DNA of 64,000 bases. It comes from an uncultured Bacteroidia bacterium (GTDB taxonomy: Bacteria > Bacteroidota > Bacteroidia > NS11-12g > UBA955). Where the stretch lies: the NCBI GenBank assembly GCA_943788195.1, contig CALSPH010000001.1, positions 185,673-249,672 of the forward strand, in the 5' to 3' direction. Position 1 is the first letter of the stretch; every line of letters begins with the position of its first letter. This document shows positions 43,122 to 52,077 of the stretch, piece by piece. Below the pieces are notes generated by a model that was given only the letters and a program-made list of their open reading frames with translations, was not told the DNA's origin and did no database searches. A program made the position numbers and the translations under genes.

Positions 43122-44873
43122 TTAGTGCGACAGCAACTCAAGTACTTTTTTTTGTATGGATGCAGCATCCATCCCATTCAAGCGGAGTAAATCGGAGGTA
43201 CTTCCATGTTCCACAAAATCATCCGAAATACCCAAGTTCTTGATGCTGCAGCTCAAGCCCCATTGGCTAATTAAGGCTGCCAATTCTTCCCCAATTCCCC
43301 CTATGAGCGATCCATTTTCAATTACAAGAATGTGAGAATGGTTTGAAAAAATTCTTTTCAAATTTTTCAAATCTAATGGCTTTAAATAGATCAAATCAAT
43401 TAGTGAAACCCTATTTTTCAGTTCTTTTAGTCTTTCAATCGCCTTTTTAACCTCACTTAAGCAACTTCCAACAGATATAATTGCCAAATTATAGCCATTT
43501 TGTAGTATTTTTAATTCCCCTCTTATCAGAATTTGAAGCGCTGAATGGAAATCTTCCACTTCTCCACGGCCCCTCGGGTATCGAATTGCCGTTGGACCCT
43601 CTATCCGCTTCAAGCCCGTATAAAAGGCATCTCTCATTTGTAATACAGAACTCGGTGCAATTATATCCAGGTTAGGGATAGGTTTAAGGTAAGCTAAATC
43701 AAACACCCCATGATGAGTTGCCCCATCCCCGCCAACTAAACCTGCCCTGTCGATACAGAACACCACTGGCAAGTTCTGAATGCAGACATCGTGAATCAAT
43801 TGGTCATAGGCTCTTTGCAAGAACGTGGAATAGATAAAACAAAAAACGCGATACCCTTCTTTGGCCAGACCCGCACTAAACGTAACCGCATGTTGCTCTG
43901 CAATTCCCACATCGAAAAAACGATCTGGATACCGCGCTTCAAACGCTTTAAGACCACTTCCAGTTGGCATTGCAGGTGTAACTACAACCACTTTATCATC
44001 CAGCTCGGCTAATTCCAATAGTGTTTTTCCAGCTACTTCTTGGTACTTAGGAAACTTAGATTTAGGGGCAATATCCGGCAATACTTTCACCATACTTTCG
44101 GTTGCGTGCCATCGGATTCGGTCCTTTTCTGCCGCCTCATAACCAAAACCCTTTTTAGTACGCACATGTAAAATACGCGGCTTGCTTTCCTTAATATTTT
44201 TTGCCACGGAATCGTAAACTGCTTCTATCGAATTGCCCTCTGGGCAGTAATCGTAGCTGAAACCCAATGTTTCAAAAAACACTTTTGCTAAGGGGGCATC
44301 GTGCAAAATGCGCGCAATATTACCATTGTTGTCATCAATGCTCATCTGGTTATCGTTTACAATAACCAAAACATCCAATCCGGTTTCGGCTAAATGATTG
44401 AGTGCTTCATAGGCTTGACCAGCCGTTAAAGCCCCGTCTCCAATTACAGCGATGTGTTTATTGGCCTTGCCTGAGAATGAACTGGCTTGGGCCATACCCA
44501 AAACGGCTGATATGGAAGTACTGCTATGCCCCGTTCCAAACGCATCAAATGCGCTCTCGGATATGGAAGGAAAACCTGAAAGCCCATGGGTCTTTCGAAT
44601 ATTCTTAATCCCCTCTTTACGTCCAGTTAATACTTTATGCGCATAGGATTGATGGCCTACATCCCAAACAATCACATCTTCAGGCAAATTGAGCTGATGA
44701 TGCAAAGCAACCGTTAATTCAATCACTCCCAAATTGGCAGCAAAATGACCTCCATTTTCTAAAATCGTTTCAATCAAAAAACTGCGCAATTCAACACATA
44801 AATCAGCCAATTGATTTCTCGATAAACCCCGCACATCTTCATGCGAGTTGATTTGATCTAACAGCAATTTCAT
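43122..44873 (-). CDS. dxs: 1-deoxy-D-xylulose-5-phosphate synthase
   Basis: 583 residues. It condenses pyruvate and glyceraldehyde 3-phosphate with ThDP, the first step of the MEP isoprenoid pathway. Motifs: GGHFAANLGVIELTVALH, VIWDVGHQSYAHK, the ThDP motif GDGALTAGQAYEALN...NDNQMSID, FFDVGIAEQHAVTFSAGLA and DRAGLVGGDGATHHGVFDLAY. It is about 40 residues shorter than E. coli Dxs but has all domains. It overlaps the next GNAT gene by 4 bases. Confidence 0.96.
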   Translation of the reverse strand: MKLLLDQINSHEDVRGLSRNQLADLCVELRSFLIETILENGGHFAANLGVIELTVALHHQLNLPEDVIVWDVGHQSYAHKVLTGRKEGIKNIRKTHGLSGFPSISESAFDAFGTGHSSTSISAVLGMAQASSFSGKANKHIAVIGDGALTAGQAYEALNHLAETGLDVLVIVNDNQMSIDDNNGNIARILHDAPLAKVFFETLGFSYDYCPEGNSIEAVYDSVAKNIKESKPRILHVRTKKGFGYEAAEKDRIRWHATESMVKVLPDIAPKSKFPKYQEVAGKTLLELAELDDKVVVVTPAMPTGSGLKAFEARYPDRFFDVGIAEQHAVTFSAGLAKEGYRVFCFIYSTFLQRAYDQLIHDVCIQNLPVVFCIDRAGLVGGDGATHHGVFDLAYLKPIPNLDIIAPSSVLQMRDAFYTGLKRIEGPTAIRYPRGRGEVEDFHSALQILIRGELKILQNGYNLAIISVGSCLSEVKKAIERLKELKNRVSLIDLIYLKPLDLKNLKRIFSNHSHILVIENGSLIGGIGEELAALISQWGLSCSIKNLGISDDFVEHGSTSDLLRLNGMDAASIQKKVLELLSH

Positions 44874-45304
44874 AACTTCTTACGCATCTTGAAATGAGGA
44901 AGACCTACCTCAGTGAATGGCTCTCCCACAACCACATATTCATATTGCGCATAAAATTTTGCCGCAACTTCACGGGCATGCAATTCGATGCTTTTCTTGC
45001 CTTGATCTATGGCTGTGTTTTCTACAAAATGAAGTAACTTCTTGCCAATGCCCTGCCCTTGCAAATTTTCATTCACGGCAAACTGACGCAACTTAAATAC
45101 CTGATCTGATTGATTCACTAAAAGGGTTACTGCCACCACAATTCCATCTACAGTTGCCACCAAGTGCTGCTGATCTATTTCTTGGGCCAATTCAATATCC
45201 GTAAACCGAAGCCCTAAAGGTTTGCGCAGCACCTGATCCCTCAAAACAATGGATTGTTGATGAAGATCACCTCCAAATTCAGCTATGGTAAAAGTTAAAT
45301 TCAA
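44870..45304 (-). CDS. GNAT family N-acetyltransferase
   Basis: 144 residues with the acetyl-CoA pyrophosphate loop LRQFAVNENLQGQGIGKKLLHFVE and FYAQYEYVVVGEPFTEVGLPHFKM, resembling the ElaA-type small GNATs. It overlaps both neighbours by 4 bases (maeB upstream, dxs downstream), so the three are one operon. Substrate unknown. Confidence 0.87.
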   Translation of the reverse strand: MNLTFTIAEFGGDLHQQSIVLRDQVLRKPLGLRFTDIELAQEIDQQHLVATVDGIVVAVTLLVNQSDQVFKLRQFAVNENLQGQGIGKKLLHFVENTAIDQGKKSIELHAREVAAKFYAQYEYVVVGEPFTEVGLPHFKMRKKL

Positions 45305-47568
45305 TCGGTCTTTTTAAATTGTGCATCCACTACCGCAAGCGCTATCATATTTACAATTTCACGTATCGAGCTGCCTAATTGCAGTACATGTACTGACTTT
45401 TTAAAACCCATCAATACAGGACCAATGGACTCTGAACCGGCTAGCGATTGCGCCAATTTATAGGCAATATTTCCAGATGATAAATTTGGGAAAATAAACA
45501 CATTGGTGTCTTTTCCCTTGAGTTTTGAGAAGGGGTAATTTTCATCGCGCAATGCAGTTTCAAATGCAAAATTGGCTTGCAATTCACCATCCACACTCAT
45601 ATCTGGATAATGTTGGTGTAAATGATTGACCGCATCTTGAATCTTATTGGTTTCTTCTCCTTTTGCTGAACCAAAATTTGAATAGGATAAGAGCGCAATA
45701 TTGGGCTCAATATTAAACTGTTTTAACTTCTCATAGGTCTGCAAGGTAATCCCGATTAAATCTTCTGTACTTGGATTGATATTCACCGTAGTATCCGCAA
45801 AAAACAGAGGGCCTCTTTTAGACAAAATCACATACATTCCGGCCACTTTGCTCACATTTTCTGCTTTACCGATTACCTCTAAACATGGCTTGATGGTGTC
45901 CTTATAATTTCGTGTTAAACCAGAAATAAGTGCATCTGCCTCACCCGTCTCAAGCATCATTGATCCATAATAGTTCCGTTCTCGCATCATTTTAACGGCC
46001 TCATATTCAGTAATGCCTTTTCTACATCTTTTCTGAAAATATAATTTGCCAAATTTTTCGCGTTTGCCATGTTCTAAGCGCGGATTAATGATTTTGATTT
46101 TACCTAATTCCAATCCATTCTCTTCGGCAATTTTTTCAATTTTTGTTTTATTGCCTAATAGAATGGGTTTTGCGATTCCTTCATCCTTAGCTTCTATAGC
46201 AGCACGCAATACTTTGTAGGTATCCGCTTCTGCAAATACCACCTTTTTAGGATCTCCAGTTGCTCGTTTTATTAATCTTCGTATAAACCGCCTATCTTGA
46301 CCCAAGCGTTTCAGCAAGGTCGTTTTGTATGCATCCCAATCTGTAATTTCCAATTTAGCCACGCCAGAATCCATTGCCGCTTTGGCGACAGCAGGTGCCA
46401 CGGTAGTCAGCAAGCGTGGGTCTAAAGGTTTCGGAATAATATAGTTGCGACCAAATGCGATGCTACGGTCATTATATGCCAAGTTTACCACTTCAGGCAC
46501 CACTTCTTCAGCCAATTCTGCTATTGCTCTAACTGCCGCCAATTTCATTTCCTCATTAATGGTGGATGCACGCACATCCAATGCCCCTCTAAAAATAAAT
46601 GGAAAGCCCAGCACATTATTCACCTGATTGGGATGATCGCTTCGTCCGGTTGCCATAATAATATCATCACGAATGGCGATGGCTTTGTTGCACTCTATCT
46701 CCGGATCTGGATTGGCCATTGCAAATACAATGGGATCTTTGGCCATGGACAAAATCATTTTTTTATTCAATACATCAGCGCGTGATAAACCCACAAATAC
46801 ATCCGCATCTTTAATGGCTTCTTCTAAGGTACGCTCCGGTCTTTTGGTAGCAAAAAAGGCTTTGTGCTCATCCAATTCTTCTCTATCATTGCCGATAACT
46901 CCCTTGCTATCCAGCATGATGATGTTCTTTTTACTAACCCCTAAAGCGATAAATATTTTCGCACAAGAAATGGCAGACGCACCTGCTCCATTCACAATCA
47001 TTTTGACCTGACCTTCTTTTTTACCGACAATTTTTAAGGCATTGATTAAAGCTGCCCCAGAAATAATAGCTGTGCCATGCTGGTCGTCATGCATGATGGG
47101 AATGTTCAGCTCCTCTTTCAAACGTTTCTCAATTTCAAAACATTCAGGCGCCTTAATATCCTCTAGATTTATTCCACCAAAGGTGGGCTCTAAACTCTTT
47201 ACGGTCCTACAAAAATCATCTATGGTTTTACAATCTAATTCAAGATCAAACACATCAATATCTGCGAAAATTTTAAAGAGCACCCCTTTTCCTTCCATAA
47301 CAGGCTTGCTTGCCAATGGTCCTATATCTCCAAGTCCCAAAACAGCCGTTCCATTGCTAATTACCGCAACTAAGTTCCCTTTGGAGGTATATTTATACGC
47401 ATCTTCCGGATTTGCTGCAATCTCCAAACAGGGCTCTGCAACCCCTGGTGAGTATGCCAAACTTAAATCCTTTTTGGTATGGGTAGGTTTAGTAGGCACT
47501 ACTTCCACCTTACCCGGTTTAGGGAGTAAGTGATACTCCAGTGCTTCTTTCTTTAGCTTTTTATTCAT
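45301..47568 (-). CDS. maeB: NADP-dependent malic enzyme with phosphotransacetylase-like domain
   Basis: 755 residues, the MaeB layout. Residues about 1-420 are malic enzyme: SPGVAEPCLEIA, ISNGTAVLGLGDIG, MHDDQHGTA with the metal site, GAGASAISCA for NADP binding, and ANPDPEI. Residues about 430-755 are a phosphate acetyltransferase-like domain (FAEADTYKVLRAA, GEADALISGLTRNY, FLFPNLSSGNIAYKLAQ-like end) that is regulatory and usually inactive. It makes pyruvate and NADPH from malate. Confidence 0.95.
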   Translation of the reverse strand: MNKKLKKEALEYHLLPKPGKVEVVPTKPTHTKKDLSLAYSPGVAEPCLEIAANPEDAYKYTSKGNLVAVISNGTAVLGLGDIGPLASKPVMEGKGVLFKIFADIDVFDLELDCKTIDDFCRTVKSLEPTFGGINLEDIKAPECFEIEKRLKEELNIPIMHDDQHGTAIISGAALINALKIVGKKEGQVKMIVNGAGASAISCAKIFIALGVSKKNIIMLDSKGVIGNDREELDEHKAFFATKRPERTLEEAIKDADVFVGLSRADVLNKKMILSMAKDPIVFAMANPDPEIECNKAIAIRDDIIMATGRSDHPNQVNNVLGFPFIFRGALDVRASTINEEMKLAAVRAIAELAEEVVPEVVNLAYNDRSIAFGRNYIIPKPLDPRLLTTVAPAVAKAAMDSGVAKLEITDWDAYKTTLLKRLGQDRRFIRRLIKRATGDPKKVVFAEADTYKVLRAAIEAKDEGIAKPILLGNKTKIEKIAEENGLELGKIKIINPRLEHGKREKFGKLYFQKRCRKGITEYEAVKMMRERNYYGSMMLETGEADALISGLTRNYKDTIKPCLEVIGKAENVSKVAGMYVILSKRGPLFFADTTVNINPSTEDLIGITLQTYEKLKQFNIEPNIALLSYSNFGSAKGEETNKIQDAVNHLHQHYPDMSVDGELQANFAFETALRDENYPFSKLKGKDTNVFIFPNLSSGNIAYKLAQSLAGSESIGPVLMGFKKSVHVLQLGSSIREIVNMIALAVVDAQFKKTD

Positions 47569-47636
47569 AAATCAGGTGCAATGCACGCTTATACAAAGCA
47601 CGGCATAAAGGGGGTAAGTTCAAAATGGAAGGTGAA

Positions 47637-47996
47637 TTAGTTGTGCTTGCGTGAACGCACGATGAGTACCTCATCATCAGAGAACTCCATCCATGCCAAA
47701 TCATAGAGATAATGAAATGTTTTGCCCGCCTTATTTACATGGGTATGCGTATGGTATTTGAAGCGGAATTTTTTATCGGATAATACATTTCGATATATTT
47801 TTACTTGTGCTTTATTTTTACCCAATTGTTCCAAAAGAATGCCATGGTTTCTTTTTAAGTATTCGTTTATGCGTATGGCTGATTGTACGCTTGCATATCG
47901 CAGTTTTTTATGATAGGTATTTTTGCATTTCACCGAGCAAAACACTTTGTCAGCTCTCCCCCTAAATTGGGTTTTACATACCTTACATTTAATCAA
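47637..47996 (-). CDS. Small zinc-ribbon hypothetical protein
   Basis: 119 residues. The N-terminus has a C4 ribbon, CKVCKTQFRGRADKVFCSVKC, followed by a basic helix and a beta-rich C-terminal half (VKIYRNVLSDKKFRFKYHTHTHVNKAGKTFHYLYDLAW). Similar small Bacteroidota proteins exist without known function. It lies divergently upstream of the array recombinase. Confidence 0.65.
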   Translation of the reverse strand: MIKCKVCKTQFRGRADKVFCSVKCKNTYHKKLRYASVQSAIRINEYLKRNHGILLEQLGKNKAQVKIYRNVLSDKKFRFKYHTHTHVNKAGKTFHYLYDLAWMEFSDDEVLIVRSRKHN

Positions 47997-48142
47997 AATC
48001 TTGTACTAAAAATCACTCAAATGTACTGAATTAATTGATAGTTTCAAATATTCGTTCCGAACCGTTAAGAACGATTATTTACAATTTTATTGCCCCAATT
48101 AATTTTATTTGGGGCTTTAAGCTATTATTTTTGAATACAATC

Positions 48143-49036
48143 ATGAGCACTCATATAATAAATACAATAGAAAATAAGATGCTGCAGCGCAATTATGCCA
48201 AAAGCACTATAAATACTTATGTAAGTTTCATCAAACAGTACTTCCTGTTTTGCAAAAAATCTCACTTAGACCCTATTAAGGATGCAGAACCATTTATACG
48301 CTCACTCATATCAAAAGGAGCTGCGGTTAACACCCAAAATCAGGCCATAAATGCGATAAAGTATTACTGGGAAAATTATGAAGGAATGAATAGACAGTAC
48401 ATAAAAATTGAACGTCCGCTTAAAAATAAAGTATTACCCACTGTATTAAGTGTTGAGGAGGTTGGTCAAATTTTAGGCCGGGCTGAAAACTTAAAACACC
48501 GCACGATGCTATCTATAGTTTATGCTTGCGGATTGAGGGTAAGTGAGCTATGTAATCTAAAAGTGAATGAAATAAATGGAAAGCGCAATTCCTTGCATAT
48601 CAAACAAAGCAAAGGGCGAAAAGATCGTATTGTTCCTTTGCCAGAGTCCTTATTGGTATTAATGCGTAAGTATTATTTACAGTATAAGCCAACCAACTAT
48701 TTGTTCGAAGGTCAAAACACAGGAGATCAACTGGATTATAAACCCTACTCCGCAACAAGTGTCCGAAAAATCATCAAACGCCTTGCGAGCCAGGCAGGAA
48801 TAAGAAAAAATGTAACACCGCATACACTGCGCCATTGTTACGCCACGCATTTATATGAAAAAGGGATAAGTTTAAGGAGTATACAAGTGCTATTGGGTCA
48901 TAGCAGTAGTAAAACTACAGAGATATATACACATATCAGCAATACCCATATTCTAAATACACCCAGCCCCTTGGATTATTTACCAAGCCAAGGTATATTT
49001 GAAGAAAGCCAAAACAAAAATAAACTCCATGTCTAA
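48143..49036 (+). CDS. Tyrosine recombinase (XerC/D-like), array-associated integrase
   Basis: 297 residues from ATG 48143 (the track start at 48035 lies upstream). The N-terminal SAM-like core-binding domain is about 1-90. The catalytic domain has the full set Arg132 (GLRVSEL), Lys (SKGRKDR, about 157-160), His227 and Arg230 (HTLRH), His253 (LGHSSS) and Tyr262 (EIYTH). Only about 18 residues separate the PLPES and NYLFEG strands, where IntI integrases carry a long insertion, so this is not a canonical IntI. It points toward the array and its stop is 28 bases from the first cassette boundary. Confidence 0.9.
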   Translation: MSTHIINTIENKMLQRNYAKSTINTYVSFIKQYFLFCKKSHLDPIKDAEPFIRSLISKGAAVNTQNQAINAIKYYWENYEGMNRQYIKIERPLKNKVLPTVLSVEEVGQILGRAENLKHRTMLSIVYACGLRVSELCNLKVNEINGKRNSLHIKQSKGRKDRIVPLPESLLVLMRKYYLQYKPTNYLFEGQNTGDQLDYKPYSATSVRKIIKRLASQAGIRKNVTPHTLRHCYATHLYEKGISLRSIQVLLGHSSSKTTEIYTHISNTHILNTPSPLDYLPSQGIFEESQNKNKLHV

Positions 49037-49058
49037 TCGTTTGGACATGGAGTTTATT
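49019..49058. terminator. Perfect 15-bp hairpin over the recombinase stop codon
   Basis: AATAAACTCCATGTC / GACATGGAGTTTATT with a 10-nt loop containing the TAA stop (49034-49036). It has A-rich and T-rich flanks on both sides. It could end the recombinase transcript or be part of the attI-like region. Confidence 0.75.
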
Positions 49059-49080
49059 CCATTGTTAAGGGCAATAAAAG
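49059..49080 (+). other. attI-like site (first cassette boundary)
   Basis: CCATTGTTAAGGGCAATAAA contains GTTAAGGGCA (49064-49073), the exact complement of the R'' box TGCCCTTAAC before attC1. It marks where cassette 1 joins the recombinase side. No direct repeats for accessory recombinase binding are obvious. Confidence 0.72.
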
Positions 49081-49114
49081 AATAATAATTAAATTTAAAC
49101 AAAAAAAAAAGACT

Positions 49115-50272
49115 ATGAAAACACTATTACTATTCGGAGCGATAGCTCTTTCTTTAAATTCATTTGGGCAAGTACCTGCTTATGTACCTACAAATGGTCT
49201 AAACGGTTGGTGGCCATTTAATGGCAATGCCAACGATGAGAGCGTTAACACGAACAATGGAACGGTCGACGGCTCAATACTTACCACAGATCGCTTTGGA
49301 ACACCTAACTCAGCTTATCTTTTTGATGGTATTGATGATTTTATTCAGGCATCATCAGTTATTTCAAATATTGACACAGTAAGCATTAGTCTTTGGGTGC
49401 AATTAAATAATGATCAAGGTGGTAGTTATATTCAAATAGGCAATGATGGTGGTGGTTTTTGTAATGGTTATGGATTAGGTAATGGAGGGACAGATTTTAG
49501 CAATATAGGTCTTAATTTATATACCCTCTCCTCTTGTAATGGTTGGAACAACTCAACATATGATGTGACAGTTTCGAACTGGTTTAATCTTATTTTTATA
49601 AAGGAAAATTTGTCGGGCTCATATTATATGGATGGCGTTTTCTTGGGTTCTCAAAATCTCATTGCAATCAACCAACCTTCAGATTCCGTATACTTTGGTA
49701 ATGCGGCCGAAGTTGGTGGGTTTTCCTTAAATGGTAAACTTGATGATATTGGAATCTGGAATCGTTCACTATCTCAATGTGAGATCCAAGAAATATTTAA
49801 TGCACAGCTAACAATCGACAATACCGTTACTCAAAATGGCGCACTGTTGTCTGCAGATCAAGCAGGTGCGACATATCAATGGTTAGCTTGTGATGATAAT
49901 AATGCACAAATTAACGGAGAGACTAATCAAACTTATACCCCATCTGTGACAGGAAACTACTCTGTTGAAGTAACTTTAAATGGATGTGTTGATACTTCAG
50001 CTTGTAAGTTGGTTGATTTTACGGGTTTAGATGAAATAAATAATAGCACAATTAAAGTTTATCCAAATCCAACAAAGGGATCATTTAATATTGAAGTGGA
50101 TGCAAATATAGTTGGCTCTAATTATGTTATTTATGACCAAATAGGTAAGGTTGTTCAAAATGGAATTATTAATAACCCTTCACAAATGATAAATGTAGTA
50201 GAACTTTCAAAAGGCATCTATAATTTAACGATTGACAACTCTGATATTCGTGTCAGACTTATTAAAGAATAG
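49115..50272 (+). CDS. Cassette 1: secreted LamG-domain protein with T9SS sorting domain
   Basis: 385 residues. Signal peptide MKTLLLFGAIALSLNSFGQ, then a LamG-type jelly roll (NGWWPFNGNANDESVNTNNG, LFDGIDDFIQ, NGKLDDIGIWNRSLSQCEIQEIF; about 28-230). An Ig-like segment ends in SVTGNYSVEV, and a type A T9SS sorting domain closes it (IKVYPNPTKGSFNIE ... LSKGIYNLTI). A surface or secreted binding protein. Its first domain is close to the chromosomal protein at 11220. The gene fills its cassette and has a short A-rich leader. Confidence 0.87.
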   Translation: MKTLLLFGAIALSLNSFGQVPAYVPTNGLNGWWPFNGNANDESVNTNNGTVDGSILTTDRFGTPNSAYLFDGIDDFIQASSVISNIDTVSISLWVQLNNDQGGSYIQIGNDGGGFCNGYGLGNGGTDFSNIGLNLYTLSSCNGWNNSTYDVTVSNWFNLIFIKENLSGSYYMDGVFLGSQNLIAINQPSDSVYFGNAAEVGGFSLNGKLDDIGIWNRSLSQCEIQEIFNAQLTIDNTVTQNGALLSADQAGATYQWLACDDNNAQINGETNQTYTPSVTGNYSVEVTLNGCVDTSACKLVDFTGLDEINNSTIKVYPNPTKGSFNIEVDANIVGSNYVIYDQIGKVVQNGIINNPSQMINVVELSKGIYNLTIDNSDIRVRLIKE

Positions 50273-50280
50273 ATAGAAAT

Positions 50281-50341
50281 GCCCTTAACATAAACTAAGC
50301 GCAACCTTTCAGGTATGCGCCTAGTTTTGACCGTTATGGGC
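50281..50341 (+). repeat. attC-like site 1
   Basis: R'' GCCCTTAAC, arm AAACTAaGCGCaACC, loop, arm GGTatGCGCcTAGTTT, R' GTTATGGGC; 61 nt. The arms pair in one continuous hairpin with an unpaired A/C. R'' matches the GTTAAGGGC at 49064, and R' matches the next cassette's own R''. Confidence 0.88.
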
Positions 50342-50457
50342 AAGTTAAGAAAATGAAATAATAACAGACAGGAGAACCGCTAAAGGACTATTTTGATAGT
50401 TCTTGACTGTTTATAATGACTGTTGAAAAAAAAATGGAGACCAGAAACCATTAAAAC

Positions 50458-50502
50458 GGGGCGAAACCGAAAAGCCTAACGAGTAGGAAAACTAAAATAA
50501 AG
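50458..50502 (+). promoter_or_regulatory. Leader motif shared with the DoxX-like pair (copy 1)
   Basis: GGCGAAACCGAAAAGCC is followed by GAGTAGGA and TAAAATAAAG, 50 bases before the DUF805 start. The same order GGCGAtttCCGAAAAGCC, GAGTAGGA, TAATAAAG occurs at 60033-60072 before an unrelated membrane protein. GGC/GCC can pair. Function unknown; an RNA element or protein site is possible. Confidence 0.5.
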
Positions 50503-50510
50503 TAAGAATT

Positions 50511-50882
50511 ATGAATTGGTATTTAAAATGTTTAAAACAGTACGCTGACTTTAGCGGAAGAGCAAGAAGAAAGGAATATTGGATGTTTGTACTTTTCAAT
50601 ATGATTTTCGCAATTGTAGCAATGATTATTGACAATGTTGTCGGAACTGCAAGTCCAGAATTGGGTTATGGAGTGTTTTATGGTTTGTATGTTCTTGCAG
50701 TATTTATTCCAGGATTAGCGGTTGCTGTAAGACGATTACACGATGTTGGGAAGAGTGGTTGGATGATTCTAATTGCTTTAATTCCACTAATTGGAGCAAT
50801 ATGGCTTTTGGTTCTAATGGTAACTGACAGTAATCCCGGAGAAAATCAATATGGACAGAACCCAAAGGAAATAACTATCTAA
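50511..50882 (+). CDS. Cassette 2: DUF805 family membrane protein
   Basis: 123 residues with four hydrophobic segments. The family signature is KCLKQYADFSGRARRKEYWMFVLFN at the N-terminus and VAVRRLHDVGKSGWMILIALIPLIGAIWLL further on, ending NPGENQYGQNP. DUF805 proteins are widespread inner-membrane proteins without settled function and are frequent in mobile cassettes. Its untranslated leader is long (about 170 bases) and contains a possible promoter TTGACTGTTTATAATGAC and a motif shared with the 60 kb locus. Confidence 0.9.
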   Translation: MNWYLKCLKQYADFSGRARRKEYWMFVLFNMIFAIVAMIIDNVVGTASPELGYGVFYGLYVLAVFIPGLAVAVRRLHDVGKSGWMILIALIPLIGAIWLLVLMVTDSNPGENQYGQNPKEITI

Positions 50883-50896
50883 AAAGCAGAAAACCA

Positions 50897-51029
50897 GCCC
50901 ATAACAAAAAATATACGTAATGCGGGGAAAGTGCTTAACTGAAAGTTTGTATTCCTTTTAGAAGTTTGGTGCAAGTCTGAAAGTGAGTCGCTTCGAAATC
51001 CCGCACTACGCATATTCGAACCGTTAGGC
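50897..51029 (+). repeat. attC-like site 2 (long form)
   Basis: R'' GCCCATAAC, arm AATATACGTAATGCGGG (50910-50926), a spacer of about 73 nt, arm CCCGCACTACGCATATT (51000-51016), R' GTTAGGC. The arms match at 15 of 17 positions; both exceptions are A-C on the top strand and T-G wobbles on the bottom strand. R'' is the exact complement of this cassette's start GTTATGGGC. Confidence 0.9.
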
Positions 51030-51037
51030 CAAATTAA

Positions 51038-52012
51038 ATGAAGCTAAATTTTATCATATCAATTATTCTTGCTTTCTGTTTTCAAACAGTTAATGGACAA
51101 ACTGCCACGCCTTTATCAAAGGAAAGAACTATTAAATTATATGATAGTCTATACGTAACAAGTGAGATAGATACTATAGTTTGGAATGGTAATCTAAGTA
51201 AATGTAATCCTGGAAGTTTATCTACTGAAATTTATATTAAAGCAGAAAATAGAATCAATTTTTTTCGACTTGCAAACGGCTTAAATGAAATTCAAAACAA
51301 TACTGAATTAAATAAAGACGCACAAAATGCTGCTTTGTTAGTAAAAGCAAATAATCAATTAACTCATTACGCAAAAAGCACAATGAAATGCTATTCCAAA
51401 TCTGCTGCCAACGGATGTCTAAAGTCTTGTTTGGGTTTTTCAGATTGGACTTACTTTCCAAAAACAGCATTTGTAAGTGGATTTATTTGGGATTTTGGAG
51501 ACGCAAACTATTTTGTCGGACATAGGAAGTGGCTTCTATATTCTAAACTATCCGAATTTGGATATGGAGCTACAAATACTTCAGAAGCAATTTTAACGGC
51601 TGATGGCGTAAATTATGATTCAATAAATACTCCTAGCTATGTAGCTTATCCTTGGAATGGTTTTGTTCCTGTGGATTTAATTTTTCCTAAATGGTCATTC
51701 TCAATTCCAGAAGGTAATGAAGTTGATTATAGCAACACTACCATTACTATGAAAGATAGCAAAGGAGTCATAATAAAAACTGAAAAATTAAAAGAATATA
51801 AAAACTACCTAGACCACACATTAGTATGGACTGCTAAAGGATTGTTTACGGATTACGAAATTCAATATGGTCAAAATAACCTTGAAGAAAACGGATATTT
51901 AGACAAAAAGATAAAGGTTGAAATAAGTAGAGTCATAGTAAACGGAGAAACTAAAAACTTTGTCTACTATGTCGAACCAATTAAAATTAAAACTTTGCCT
52001 AACAATGGCTAA
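51038..52012 (+). CDS. Cassette 3: secreted CAP-domain (SCP/PR-1-like) protein
   Basis: 324 residues with signal peptide MKLNFIISIILAFCFQTVNGQ. The CAP domain shows ENRINFFRLANGLNEIQNNTELNKDAQNAALLVKANNQLTHYA, then CYSKSAANGCLKSC with paired cysteines, and VGHRKWLLYSKLSEFGYG (about 65-190). A beta-rich C-terminal domain follows. The final codons GGC TAA lie inside the attC3 arm, so gene and recombination site overlap. CAP proteins are extracellular; substrate unknown. Confidence 0.8.
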   Translation: MKLNFIISIILAFCFQTVNGQTATPLSKERTIKLYDSLYVTSEIDTIVWNGNLSKCNPGSLSTEIYIKAENRINFFRLANGLNEIQNNTELNKDAQNAALLVKANNQLTHYAKSTMKCYSKSAANGCLKSCLGFSDWTYFPKTAFVSGFIWDFGDANYFVGHRKWLLYSKLSEFGYGATNTSEAILTADGVNYDSINTPSYVAYPWNGFVPVDLIFPKWSFSIPEGNEVDYSNTTITMKDSKGVIIKTEKLKEYKNYLDHTLVWTAKGLFTDYEIQYGQNNLEENGYLDKKIKVEISRVIVNGETKNFVYYVEPIKIKTLPNNG

Positions 52013-52065
52013 AAAATCATAGCTACCCTTCGGGATAGCAACGCTTTTTAGCCAAAACGTTAGCG
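51997..52065 (+). repeat. attC-like site 3
   Basis: R'' GCCTAAC, arm GGCTAAAAA (52007-52015), spacer, arm TTTTTAGCC (52045-52053), R' GTTAGCG; 69 nt. The spacer itself folds as GCTACCC-TTC-GGGaTAGC. R'' complements this cassette's start GTTAGGC. The CAP gene stop codon lies in the first arm. Confidence 0.9.
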
Positions 52066-52077
52066 TTAATTAAAAAA

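Noticed and set aside
48035-48142. Extending the recombinase to the upstream ATG at 48035
   Set aside because: The extra 36 residues are unlike any recombinase N-terminus; ATG 48143 starts a normal core-binding domain.
48143-49036. Calling the recombinase a canonical integron integrase IntI
   Set aside because: The stretch between the PLPES and NYLFEG strands is only about 18 residues, so the IntI-specific insertion is missing; orientation also differs from the usual divergent intI.
50458-50502. Assigning the GGCGA...CCGAAAAGCC leader to a known riboswitch class
   Set aside because: It does not fit the conserved cores of the classes I could compare from memory (TPP, cobalamin, SAM, fluoride, guanidine, preQ1), so it is left unassigned.
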